A stretch of DNA of 12,745 bases from NCBI GenBank assembly GCA_948505485.1, contig CAOPQH010000037.1, forward strand, positions 1 to 12,745. Direction: 5' to 3'. Position numbers and translations under genes: made by a program. Within the stretch, counting starts at the first letter, position 1. Each line of letters begins with the position of its first letter. The stretch is from an uncultured Clostridia bacterium (GTDB lineage Bacteria > Bacillota > Clostridia > TANB77 > CAG-508). Below, in pieces: positions 6,126 to 12,745 of the stretch. The notes beneath the pieces were generated by a model. That model was not told the DNA's origin and did not search any database. It was given only the letters and a program-made list of their open reading frames with translations.

Positions 6126-7788
6126 TTAGGGTTGTTCTTTGTAGTGACGGGCGATTGATAATCGCCCCTACATTGGCTGAAATTTCATTAAAATTCGTAA
6201 TAACAGTTGGCGTACTGCCTATTTCGTTTAATAGTTTTAATCTTACTTCTACATTGGAATCACTATCTACTTCAATTACATCTATTATTGTTTTTAGCAT
6301 TGCATTTGTAATTGTTGTATTATTTAATATATCATCTACTGTACTGATTGTTTTTGATAATTCCTTTTCTAATACATCTTTTTCTTTTATTTCTGATGTG
6401 ATTAATTTTAATTCTCTTTCTAGTCTTGCAATATCTTCATTTAATGGATTGGTATATTTTTTTAGTTCTTGTATATTGATTACTTCATTTTGAAACATTT
6501 CCATATATTTTTGTTTTTTTACTGTTACTTTTTCTATTTCTTGTAGTAGACTTTCTTCACTTCGTTCATTGTTTTCTCTTAATTTAGTAATCTTTTCAAA
6601 CTCTTTTTCAACTGCTTTCATAAAATTCTTTTTGTTTAAAATAATACTTTTTAGATATTCTTTAATTGCATTTAATAGCTCTTCTTCATCAATTACTGTT
6701 GTGTTAGGGCAATGATTTACCCCCATTGAGTTTCTTCCACTACATACCCATCTTATATATTCTGGTCCATCATTTGTGTATTTTCTTCTTATTCTTCTAA
6801 ATGAATAACCACAATGTTTGCAATAGATAAGTGTACTAAATACATATTCTGTCTTTTCTCTTTTGTTATTTAGTTTAAATTTATTTGACCTTTGTGCTAA
6901 TATATCTTGTGCTCTATTAAATAGTTCATCTGATATAATTCTCATTTCTGGTCTTTCTACTACTATCCATTCCTCTTCTGGTAAGTCTTTTCTTGTTCCT
7001 GTTATAAAATCTGTTACTTCTGTTTTTTTATTGGTTACTCGTCCTGTATAGATTGGATTTTTAAGCATTCTTACTATAGAAGTTTGCACCCATTTTGATT
7101 TTGTTTTCTTTGTTCTTATCCCTCTGTCATTTAAATCCCATGCAATTTTGGTTGTCCCAATTCCCTTATATACATAATTTTCAAATATTTCTTTTACAAT
7201 TTTTGCTTCTTCTTCATTTATTTTTAGAGTATATCTTTCATCTGGAATTTTGTCATATCCAAATACGATATTTGGAACTCTTCCTTTTTTTGCAGTAATG
7301 TCCTTTCCAAATTTAACTCTTTTAGACATATTCGCACTTTCTTGTTGTGCCATTGCTCCTAAAATGGTTAGTATAAATTCAGATCCACCTTCCATTATTT
7401 CTCCGTTGTTTAAGAAATCCACTTCAATTCCATAAGATTTTAGTTCTCTTATACTTTGCAATAAATCCACTGTATTTCTAGCAAAACGACTAACATCTTT
7501 TACTACTACTTTATCAAATTTCTTAGCCTTTGCATCTTGCATCATTTGTTGGAACTGTTTTCTATGTTTTATTTGCTTTCCAGATATTCCTTCATCTGCA
7601 TATAACTTGTACAACTCATACCCGTTCTTTTTAGTAAATTCATTAAAAAATTCTATTTGTTTTTCTAATGAATCTATTTGTGCTTCCTTTTCAGTTGATA
7701 CTCTACAATATGCTGCAATTTTCATAACATCACTACTTTCTTTTTTACTTTTCTGTATCTTTATTTTCGTTCTGTTACATTTTAGCAT
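6082..7788 (-). CDS. Large serine recombinase (site-specific integrase)
   Basis: Proteins of this family cut and rejoin DNA through a phosphoserine link to insert or excise phages and integrative elements. Of 568 residues, the resolvase domain (22-165) begins MKIAAYCRVST with nucleophile Ser31, and has DEGISG (65-70) and the arginine motif SRFAR (100-104). The recombinase domain follows (about 180-290). Next comes a zinc ribbon with CKHCG and two further Cys, then a long coiled coil (about 380-490). The first ATG at 7788 lacks a clear ribosome site; the internal ATG at residue 22 would remove a basic leader common in this family. The C terminus is odd: the REP-like palindrome encodes VGAIINRPS and extends the reading frame by about 28 residues. 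A 63-residue gene sits 28 bp upstream. Confidence 0.92.
   Translation of the reverse strand: MLKCNRTKIKIQKSKKESSDVMKIAAYCRVSTEKEAQIDSLEKQIEFFNEFTKKNGYELYKLYADEGISGKQIKHRKQFQQMMQDAKAKKFDKVVVKDVSRFARNTVDLLQSIRELKSYGIEVDFLNNGEIMEGGSEFILTILGAMAQQESANMSKRVKFGKDITAKKGRVPNIVFGYDKIPDERYTLKINEEEAKIVKEIFENYVYKGIGTTKIAWDLNDRGIRTKKTKSKWVQTSIVRMLKNPIYTGRVTNKKTEVTDFITGTRKDLPEEEWIVVERPEMRIISDELFNRAQDILAQRSNKFKLNNKREKTEYVFSTLIYCKHCGYSFRRIRRKYTNDGPEYIRWVCSGRNSMGVNHCPNTTVIDEEELLNAIKEYLKSIILNKKNFMKAVEKEFEKITKLRENNERSEESLLQEIEKVTVKKQKYMEMFQNEVINIQELKKYTNPLNEDIARLERELKLITSEIKEKDVLEKELSKTISTVDDILNNTTITNAMLKTIIDVIEVDSDSNVEVRLKLLNEIGSTPTVITNFNEISANVGAIINRPSLQRTTLNSKNSTALDSNIST
6149..6167. repeat. REP-like palindrome, copy B, inside the recombinase gene
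   Basis: GGGCGATT and AATCGCCC flank GAT, and CCTACATT follows as in copy A at 1493-1511. On the coding strand it reads TGTAGGGGCGATTATCAATC and onward, translated as VGAIINRPS near the C terminus. The flanking GTAGTGAC... is not shared with copy A, so the common core is about 25 bp. Confidence 0.75.
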
Positions 7789-7816
7789 ATTAAACTCATT
7801 TTTTCAATAATTTTCT

Positions 7817-8008
7817 TTATTTATTTCTGTTATTTGAATTTTTCTCAGCTATTTCGTATTTTAAAACATCCTCTAAAAAATTTTGTATTATTTCTTCATT
7901 TGCCCCATCCATTGCTCCAACTATAATGTTTTCGTTTGGAAATAATTTTTCTGCTTCTTTCTCAAACTTAGAAATATTATATGGAAAATTTCCTACTTTT
8001 CTAATCAT
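7817..8008 (-). CDS. Small hypothetical protein (63 residues) upstream of the recombinase
   Basis: I do not recognise the family. The ATG at 8008 is chosen because AAAGGAG lies five bases upstream; an in-frame TTG at 8032 would lie before that site. The product begins MIRKVGNFPYNISKFEKEAE and is acidic in the middle, with a predicted helix from about residue 35 (ANEEIIQNFLEDVLKYEIAE) and a polar, Asn-rich end. There is no membrane segment or cysteine. The helix resembles that of the 60-residue protein at 11581. It lies 28 bp before the recombinase and 66 bp after the 296-residue protein, so it may share their transcript. A role with the recombinase, such as directionality or regulation, is possible but not shown. 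Confidence 0.6.
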   Translation of the reverse strand: MIRKVGNFPYNISKFEKEAEKLFPNENIIVGAMDGANEEIIQNFLEDVLKYEIAEKNSNNRNK

Positions 8009-8074
8009 ATTCTCTCCTTTCCTAATATTCAATAAGTTATTTTTATTGCTTTTATATATTAAAATATTAATTTA

Positions 8075-8965
8075 TTACTTATTCTTTACTAATTCTACTA
8101 ATTTGCTTACTGCAAACTTCAGTATTTTCTCAATTGCACTTGTAACATTTTTTACAATTTTATCTTTATGGCTCATATTTATTGATTTATATAACTCATC
8201 TGCTGTTTCGTATTCACCATTTTTTGTTATATAAACGCCTTCTTTTTCACAATAGTTTTCTATTATATTTGGATATAAATCATGTACACTTGTTCCTTCT
8301 ACCACACTATATTTTCCATTTTCATATTTAACCAATGAATTTACCCCAACTTCATGATATACATCATGTGGAAATTCTAATTCTTGAAATGTTTCTCCTG
8401 TATCCATATTAGTAAGTTCTGTACGCCAATCTTCACAATCATCTTCTAGATATGTTACTTTATATGTTGCCCCTTCCTTCCTCATTTCTTTTAAAGTATT
8501 ATTTTGTTCATTGATTAATTCTTTTTCGTAATTCTTCATTTCATTATATACTTTTTCTGTAGTTACTTTATCAAAAACATAATTGTCATCTACTTTTCTA
8601 AAGAACATTCCTTTTTCTGTAGTTTGAGGTAATTTTTCATTATCAACTAATATACTTTTTCTATTACTATAATCTTCATCAAATTCAATAACGCCGTATC
8701 CTTTTGAATTTTTATATGATATTTCATATAATTTATCTTCTTCTGCATTTCCTATATTATTCTCGGTTATACTTTCAGAAATCAATTTTTCTTTCTTATC
8801 CCATAGTTTTTCTTCATTCTCTCTTGTAAACTTTGTGCTATCATAATCTTTATAAGCTAAAAAATTATTATCTTTTAATGTATTTGATAACTCTTGAATA
8901 AAGTTTGAAATTTCTTTGCTTTGCAATATATTATTTGCTAATTTAAGTCCTAAGTCTAATTTCAA
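8075..8965 (-). CDS. Hypothetical protein, 296 residues, likely TTG start
   Basis: I do not recognise this protein. I start it at TTG 8965 because AAAGGAG lies seven bases upstream. The ATG at 8971 is only one base from that site, and the upstream ATG at 9058 has no ribosome site and would add 31 doubtful hydrophobic residues. The N terminus (KLDLGLKLANNILQSKEI) is an amphipathic helix. The middle is charged, with a Glu/Lys-rich helical part around 150-180. A beta-looking section follows, with TYKVTYLEDDCEDWRTEL, DTGETFQELEFPHDVYHEVG and GKYSVVEGTSVHD. The C terminus is another amphipathic helix (about 270-296) ending in Lys. It follows the MBL gene by 123 bp, in a gap with an inverted repeat, so it may have its own promoter. 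Confidence 0.65.
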   Translation of the reverse strand: MKLDLGLKLANNILQSKEISNFIQELSNTLKDNNFLAYKDYDSTKFTRENEEKLWDKKEKLISESITENNIGNAEEDKLYEISYKNSKGYGVIEFDEDYSNRKSILVDNEKLPQTTEKGMFFRKVDDNYVFDKVTTEKVYNEMKNYEKELINEQNNTLKEMRKEGATYKVTYLEDDCEDWRTELTNMDTGETFQELEFPHDVYHEVGVNSLVKYENGKYSVVEGTSVHDLYPNIIENYCEKEGVYITKNGEYETADELYKSINMSHKDKIVKNVTSAIEKILKFAVSKLVELVKNK

Positions 8966-9008
8966 AGGCATTCTCCTTTCTATATTAAATTGTCTTTTTG
9001 TGAATTCT

Positions 9009-9026
9009 ATGTATAGAAATATACAT
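9009..9026. promoter_or_regulatory. Operator-like inverted repeat upstream of the 296-residue protein
   Basis: ATGTATA and TATACAT are perfect 7-bp arms separated by GAAA, in the 123-bp gap between the MBL gene and the TTG start at 8965. An 18-bp site of this form suits a dimeric repressor. Its presence also argues that this stretch is regulatory and not the coding start of a longer protein. Confidence 0.4.
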
Positions 9027-9088
9027 GAAATAAAATTTAAAATATAATAAATTAACATTGATTAAAAACTGTAGTTATTATACTCTCT

Positions 9089-10090
9089 TTAATTTATATT
9101 TTCAATAGTTTTTTCAAAAAAAGAAAACATACTAATTTGTATGCTTTCTAAATATTCGCTATTTAATTCTTCTTGATTTATTTTGCTATTTGCTCCATCT
9201 AAATTTATTTCATTTAATTTTTGAATATTATCTTCTGTCACTCCATCACTGGTAATCCATATTGTTCCATCTCTTTCTGTGATAAATATATTTTCCTTAT
9301 CTACTAATTTTAATATTCTTTTTAGACATTCAATATTAGGAAACTTACTATATGTACTTCCTGATGAAATAATTGCAAATTTAGGTTTTATTATATCTAA
9401 AAATTTTTCACTTGTACTACTATTTGACCCATGATGAGCAACTTTTAAGATATCTATTTCTTCTAATGCATTTTGCTTAATTAGCTCATTTTCTACTTTT
9501 GTTTCTATATCTCCTGTAAATAGGTATTTTTTATCTTTATAATTTAATTGTAATACAATTGATGAATTATTATCTGAATATCCTCCAATATTATCAACCC
9601 ATTTTATTATTGCATTAGCACTTCCAATATTTATAATATCATTTATTTCAGTTCGTTGTATATTATCATTTTTACTAATCTCAATATAGCTTTGGTTATT
9701 TGCTTCTTTTAATGGCATATATAAACTTCCTATTTCAAAATTATTTACTATATACGTCATTCCACCTATGTGATCATCATCACTATGTGTGCCTATTAAG
9801 TAGTCAATTTTTTCTATTCCTAATTGTTTTAGACAATTCTCTATTAATTTACCATCAGTCTTATCACCTGCATCTATTAACATTGTTTGTCCTTCATTTA
9901 TTATTAAAGTACAATCTGCTTGTCCTACATAAAAGTAAAAAATATTTAACTTTGAATTATCTATAGTAATATTTATTTTTTGATTATCAATATTAGTTTT
10001 ATTGCTAGATTGAAAATAAATCCCACATATTAGTAATATAGTTAATGCAATTATTCCTATTAAAATATAACTTTTTTCTTTTTTGCTCAT
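9089..10090 (-). CDS. Membrane-anchored ComEC/Rec2-like metallo-beta-lactamase-fold protein
   Basis: This 333-residue protein has one N-terminal membrane helix (about 7-26) that should place the rest outside the cell, then a metallo-beta-lactamase domain of the ComEC C-terminal type. Visible motifs are FYVGQADC (53-60), MLIDAGD (70-76), the metal site THSDDDHIGG (101-110), NNSSIVLQL (174-182), FTGDIE (191-196) and AHHGSNSSTS (218-227). All expected metal ligands appear to be present. Relatives act as nucleases or phosphodiesterases; ComEC itself degrades one DNA strand during uptake, but this protein lacks its multi-spanning channel. The ATG at 10090 overlaps the stop of the AlbA_2 gene (ATGA), so the two are translationally coupled. 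The fold is sure, the substrate unknown. Confidence 0.88.
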   Translation of the reverse strand: MSKKEKSYILIGIIALTILLICGIYFQSSNKTNIDNQKINITIDNSKLNIFYFYVGQADCTLIINEGQTMLIDAGDKTDGKLIENCLKQLGIEKIDYLIGTHSDDDHIGGMTYIVNNFEIGSLYMPLKEANNQSYIEISKNDNIQRTEINDIINIGSANAIIKWVDNIGGYSDNNSSIVLQLNYKDKKYLFTGDIETKVENELIKQNALEEIDILKVAHHGSNSSTSEKFLDIIKPKFAIISSGSTYSKFPNIECLKRILKLVDKENIFITERDGTIWITSDGVTEDNIQKLNEINLDGANSKINQEELNSEYLESIQISMFSFFEKTIENIN

Positions 10091-11499
10091 TTATTTGCTC
10101 CATTATTTGCAATGTATTTTTGATTTCTATTTTTAGGTTGTTTTGGTATTGTCATTTTTATTTTGCCTTGTTCTAACAATGGTTTTAAATAATTTCTTTT
10201 AAATCTATCAACACTCTTAAAACCACAAAATCCTGAAATTTCCTTTGCTGATTTTGCTTCTACACAAAATTCAATTATTTTTTCTTCTATATTTTCATAC
10301 GTCTTTTCATACGTCTTTTCATACGTCTTTTCTTGTACATTTTTATTTTCTCCTGTTAAGTCAAGCAATTCTTCATCAGTTTTTCTATAAAAAATAACCA
10401 TAAATCCATTTTTTCTAATTTCAAATTTTACTTTTACATCTGCTTTTTCACATACTTCTGTAATTCTCCTAAAACCAGAACCCCATTTTTCAATATCTTT
10501 TGATAAATATAAAGTATTTGCTATTAATGGATTTCTTGGAATAGATCCTTCTCCTTTAATAAAATCTTCTGGTTTATATCCTTCTGGAAATTCTCCAGGA
10601 TTAAATATTTCTACTCTATCTTTATATATTGCAACCTCATTACTTTTTGGATTTTTAAAATCTCTATGTATAAGTGAATTTATTATTGCTTCTCTTATTG
10701 CTTCTAAAGGTATTTCTGGTATTTCAACTCTTTCCATTCCACCACTTTTGAAATTAACAGGCCATTTTATATTTTTTCTAATATATCCTTCTCCTGTTTC
10801 TATTAATTCAAAAATATTTCCAAATACTTGATCTATATCTAAAAAAGTTAATTTTGTTTCTGTTGCAAAAATAGCCATTTGCATTTCAAGTTTTGCTTCT
10901 TTTGCAAACAAGATGTATCCTGCATTTAATAGTTCATTACTCTTATTTACTAAAGATAATTTCTTTAATATTTCTTCTTTGTTTGTATATGGAAAGTTTA
11001 TTCTTTTAGCTTTTCTACCTTTTTCTATAAAATCTTTTAACAATTCTTCATCAATATCATCTATTGTATAATCAGATACTTTGCTTTCCCATTTACCTAT
11101 TTCGTTTTCATCTTTTAGAATTATTTTTCTTATTTCTTTCATTGAAAGTTGTCTATCTTCATCTCCAACTCTCATATAAGCTCGTCCAAAAGCTAAATAT
11201 GGAATATCATCGCCTTCAAATTCAACTAATATACAGTCTTTGTCATTTAATTTAACTTTATTCACAACTGGATATATTTTAGGTTCTATATTTTCAGATA
11301 TTGCTTTTGATACTTCTCTTATAGTTTTACTTGATACATCTTGTCCAATGATTTCTCCATTATCTTTTATTCCAAAATATAACTTTCCACCTTGATGTTT
11401 ATTTAATATTGAAACAATAGAAATTATGCCTTCTTTTAATTCTCCTGTTGTTTTCTTAAATTCTATCACTTCATTCTCTAAAAAATTTATATTTGCCAT
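10087..11499 (-). CDS. AlbA_2/Schlafen-like DNA-binding domain protein with GHKL-type ATPase domain
   Basis: This 470-residue protein belongs to a group often labelled RecG-like or ATP-binding transcriptional regulators. An AlbA_2 domain fills residues 1-125: ENEVIEFKKT (8-17), NKHQGGKLYFGIKDNGEIIG (33-52) and FGRAYMRVGDEDRQ (104-117). A HATPase_c_4-like domain spans about 255-375, with the N-box EAIREAIINSLIHRD (266-280), VEIFNPGEFPEG (296-307) and WGSGFRRI (339-346). A linker holds a perfect KTYE triplet repeat (391-402), then a winged-helix-like end (405-465). The ATG at 11499 has AGGAGAG seven bases upstream. A promoter lies just ahead and the MBL gene overlaps its stop. Members are found in mobile islands; roles in transcription or defence are proposed. 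Confidence 0.87.
   Translation of the reverse strand: MANINFLENEVIEFKKTTGELKEGIISIVSILNKHQGGKLYFGIKDNGEIIGQDVSSKTIREVSKAISENIEPKIYPVVNKVKLNDKDCILVEFEGDDIPYLAFGRAYMRVGDEDRQLSMKEIRKIILKDENEIGKWESKVSDYTIDDIDEELLKDFIEKGRKAKRINFPYTNKEEILKKLSLVNKSNELLNAGYILFAKEAKLEMQMAIFATETKLTFLDIDQVFGNIFELIETGEGYIRKNIKWPVNFKSGGMERVEIPEIPLEAIREAIINSLIHRDFKNPKSNEVAIYKDRVEIFNPGEFPEGYKPEDFIKGEGSIPRNPLIANTLYLSKDIEKWGSGFRRITEVCEKADVKVKFEIRKNGFMVIFYRKTDEELLDLTGENKNVQEKTYEKTYEKTYENIEEKIIEFCVEAKSAKEISGFCGFKSVDRFKRNYLKPLLEQGKIKMTIPKQPKNRNQKYIANNGANK
10297..10332 (-). repeat. 12-bp tandem repeat, three exact copies, within the AlbA_2 gene
   Basis: ATACGTCTTTTC occurs three times head to tail at 10297, 10309 and 10321 with no mismatch, and a partial unit precedes it. 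Each unit adds one K-T-Y-E on the coding strand. A multiple of three keeps the frame, so copy number can vary without breaking the gene. It sits in the linker between the ATPase and the C-terminal winged helix. Confidence 0.9.
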
Positions 11500-11535
11500 A
11501 CAATTACTCTCCTACATAAGTTTTTCTTTGCTCAA

Positions 11536-11544
11536 ATTATAGCA
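11536..11544 (-). promoter_or_regulatory. Extended -10 promoter of the AlbA_2-MBL operon
   Basis: On the minus strand TGCTATAAT (11544-11536) is a perfect TATAAT with the extended TGn motif, 36 bases before the AlbA_2 start. The expected -35 region has no TTGACA-like hexamer, which extended -10 promoters can tolerate. Its location separates the operon from the 60-residue gene upstream. Confidence 0.5.
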
Positions 11545-11580
11545 TAACTTGTTTAAAATTTATAGTGTTTTTCTAAATTT

Positions 11581-11763
11581 TTACAATTCTAATTTATCTT
11601 CTATTTCCTTGTGAGAATTTTGATAAATATTTGAATTGTTATAATTGAATTTTATATTTTCATCACTCTCAGCTAAATTATATGCTAACACTCCTGCCAT
11701 AGCTTGTACTATTTGTTCTTCTGTATTAGGATTAATAAATGTAATATTCAAACTCTTTTTCAA
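11581..11763 (-). CDS. Small hypothetical protein (60 residues), TTG start
   Basis: I do not recognise the family with confidence. The TTG at 11763 is chosen because GGTGAG lies four bases upstream; the upstream in-frame TTG at 11787 has no site. The product begins MKKSLNITFINPNTEEQIVQ, then a helix AMAGVLAYNLAESDEN, then an Asn- and Glu-rich polar tail. From memory, small proteins starting with an F-I-N-P-type strand and a helix accompany serine recombinases in gut Firmicutes islands, which would fit here. The helix shares 8 of 18 positions with the small protein at 7817 (EE..I......VL.Y..AE). The AlbA_2 operon follows after a gap with its own promoter. Confidence 0.5.
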   Translation of the reverse strand: MKKSLNITFINPNTEEQIVQAMAGVLAYNLAESDENIKFNYNNSNIYQNSHKEIEDKLEL

Positions 11764-11824
11764 AATTCTCACCAACTTTCTTTTCAATACTATTATTAAA
11801 AGTTTAAAAATATTACTTTTAATT

Positions 11825-12000
11825 TTAGCTCCACTTCGTTTCGCATAACTTATCTCTACGTCGCTTCGCTTCCTAGAGCTAAGAAAAAAGTTACAAGTGG
11901 TAAGTTATATACCCATATGAGATTTACCCTCATTTCACCTTTAGTGAACCGCCCCTTTACATCACGTTAGCCAGACGGAAGTATCATTATATGTCTTGCA
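11825..12000. other. G+C-richer non-coding block with interlocking inverted repeats
   Basis: By hand count 69 of 170 bases (11831-12000) are G or C, about twice the level of the neighbouring genes, and no ORF is present. CCACTT (11831-11836) pairs with AAGTGG (11895-11900), and ATAACTTA (11845-11852) with TAAGTTAT (11901-11908). The order is A-B-A'-B', which would form a pseudoknot in RNA. CTCTA/TAGAG (11854-11858 and 11874-11878) makes a hairpin inside, and TTCAC/GTGAA (11934-11948) another outside. It may be a structured RNA, an element end, or recombination-site DNA. I could not match it to a known RNA family. Confidence 0.4.
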
Positions 12001-12002
12001 GT

Positions 12003-12031
12003 TTGCTATTCAATTTTCAATGTGCTATAAT
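12003..12031 (+). promoter_or_regulatory. Strong sigma-A promoter for the right-edge gene
   Basis: TTGCTA (12003-12008) and TATAAT (12026-12031) are 17 bases apart, with an extended TGC before the -10. It is the only well-formed plus-strand promoter with a gene downstream. Transcription from about 12038 gives a leader of about 145 bases. Confidence 0.75.
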
Positions 12032-12064
12032 AGAAAACAGATATTTTAAATTACTATTTTCTAT

Positions 12065-12117
12065 TTTGTAAATTCATTGTACTCGCCTAAAAATAGCTTG
12101 TAAAGAGATTTTACAAA
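12065..12117 (+). promoter_or_regulatory. Leader with two competing hairpins
   Basis: TTTACAAA (12110-12117) can pair with TTTGTAAA at 12065-12072 or, over 7 bp with a 5-base loop, with TTGTAAA at 12098-12104. The two pairings exclude each other. No T-tract follows, so classic attenuation is not evident; the stems are A+T-rich and weak. Confidence 0.3.
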
Positions 12118-12182
12118 GTCTATAGATAAATTAAAAATTGAAATATCTATATTCTATTTTTATAAATGGAGGAAACGCTTAT

Positions 12183-12745
12183 ATGATAAGTAATTTTGCA
12201 ATTAAAAATAATAAAATTATCCTAAAGAACACTCGGAGAATATTTTGGCGCTTTAGGAAATTTTGAATATAATATTGGAGATAAACTATATGAATTTGCT
12301 ATAATGAATTATGAAGATTTTGATAAATTGAAAGCTATGTATACACAACTTATAGAAATGGTATGTTATGCTAAAGAAACCGATTCTGAAGATAAGAAGA
12401 TGGATTGTTTCTTTAAAATGTTTCAAATTGTTAGAGCATGTTTAGAATTTTCTCCATATACGCATTTTTACACACAAGTATTGATTGATATAATTATAAA
12501 AACATATAATACAAAAGTATTTAGAAGTGATTTATTATTCAAATCTCAAATTGGTGTTTTTATAGAAAATTCAAAATATTATCCTAGTGATATTTTTAGT
12601 GAATTAGAAGAAGATGAATATACTACACAGATTTTACTTATGAAATGGGTTCAAGAAATAGATAAAATATCGAATAAAAAACATAATGAATATATGAAAT
12701 TCTTTGAAACTATGAAAGATTTATTAATAGAAAATTTAATAGAGA
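12183..12745 (+). pseudogene. Frameshifted or mis-sequenced hypothetical gene, truncated by the window end
   Basis: GGAGG (12168-12172) lies ten bases before ATG 12183, which opens a frame of 27 codons ending at TGA 12264-12266. From 12226 the frame one base later stays open to the window end (over 170 codons) with good coding character: LGEYFGALGNFEYNIGDKL, then YEFAIMNYEDFDKLKAMY. Removing one base in AAGAACACTC (12226-12231) joins MISNFAIKNNKIILK to TLGEYFGALG without a break. The downstream frame has no start with a ribosome site before ATG 12304. The product is helical, rich in Lys, Glu, Tyr and Phe, without membrane segments, and I do not recognise it. It is the only plus-strand gene, reading away from the island, under the promoter at 12003. 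A real indel, a sequencing error or recoding are all possible. Confidence 0.6.

Noticed and set aside
6092..6493. 133-codon plus-strand open frame opposite the recombinase C terminus
   Set aside because: It is a shadow of the coiled-coil coding region, without a ribosome site or recognisable motifs.
8966..9058. N-terminal 31-residue extension of the 296-residue protein (apparent membrane helix)
   Set aside because: No ribosome site precedes the ATG at 9058, while AAAGGAG sits just before TTG 8965 and an operator-like inverted repeat lies within the would-be coding stretch.
11645..11848. 67-codon plus-strand open frame opposite the 60-residue gene
   Set aside because: It has no ribosome site and runs into the G+C-rich non-coding block; it is a shadow of the minus-strand gene.
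6082..12000. Direct-repeat attachment sites bounding the island
   Set aside because: I compared the DNA around 6080-6150 with 11820-12000 by eye and found no shared core longer than chance. Serine recombinases need only a 2-bp core, so its absence is not informative.
1..12745. CRISPR array, tRNA or rRNA genes
   Set aside because: The repeats seen are palindromic pairs, a 12-bp coding tandem and an 11-bp regulator-type array; none shows 25-40-bp repeats with unique spacers. No cloverleaf or rRNA sequence was recognised, including in the G+C-rich block.

Overview
The window is very A+T-rich DNA with short intergenic gaps and strong AGGAGG-type ribosome binding sites. It carries genes found only in endospore formers (sipL-like, yunB, yabG, plus veg), which points to a low-G+C spore-forming Clostridia-type Firmicute. 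SipL-type proteins (SPOCS/DUF3794 plus LysM) favour Clostridia over Bacillus. I cannot assign a genus. Every gene from position 176 to 11763 lies on the minus strand; only the gene at the right edge is on the plus strand.

Layout, left to right. (1) 1-175: a set of perfect or near-perfect palindromes downstream of rnhB. (2) 176-1365: rnhB (ribonuclease HII), preceded by a gene for a prepilin-like secreted protein. (3) 1366-1926: 560 bases with no convincing gene, holding a REP-like palindrome, a plus-strand promoter candidate and the yunB terminator. (4) 1927-5726: the sporulation block, in transcription order yabG, veg, then sipL-yunB with overlapping ends. yabG and sipL carry mother-cell-type promoter candidates (CATA-containing -10 elements). 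veg has a perfect consensus housekeeping promoter, with four 11-bp repeats in helical phase upstream of it. (5) 5727-6081: a second copy of the left-edge repeat, a terminator, and the 3' end of a gene with no start. (6) 6082-11763: an accessory island containing a large serine recombinase, a 63-residue protein, an unrecognised 296-residue protein, a membrane-anchored ComEC-like metallo-beta-lactamase-fold protein, an AlbA_2/Schlafen-like GHKL-ATPase protein, and a 60-residue protein. The last two large genes overlap by ATGA and form an operon. (7) 11764-12182: a G+C-richer non-coding block with interlocking inverted repeats, then a strong plus-strand promoter and a leader. (8) 12183-12745: a plus-strand gene that needs a one-base frame correction near 12226-12231 and runs off the window.

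How the parts fit. The sporulation genes act in the mother cell: SipL links the SpoIVA basement layer to coat assembly, YabG trims coat and cortex-related proteins, and YunB is a membrane protein of the sporulation programme. The island next to yabG looks acquired. It has a site-specific recombinase, a broken gene at its edge, unfamiliar small proteins, and a three-gene cassette (AlbA_2 ATPase, secreted-type MBL, unknown protein). That cassette is the best candidate for an undescribed system, possibly defence or DNA handling, but this function is inference only.
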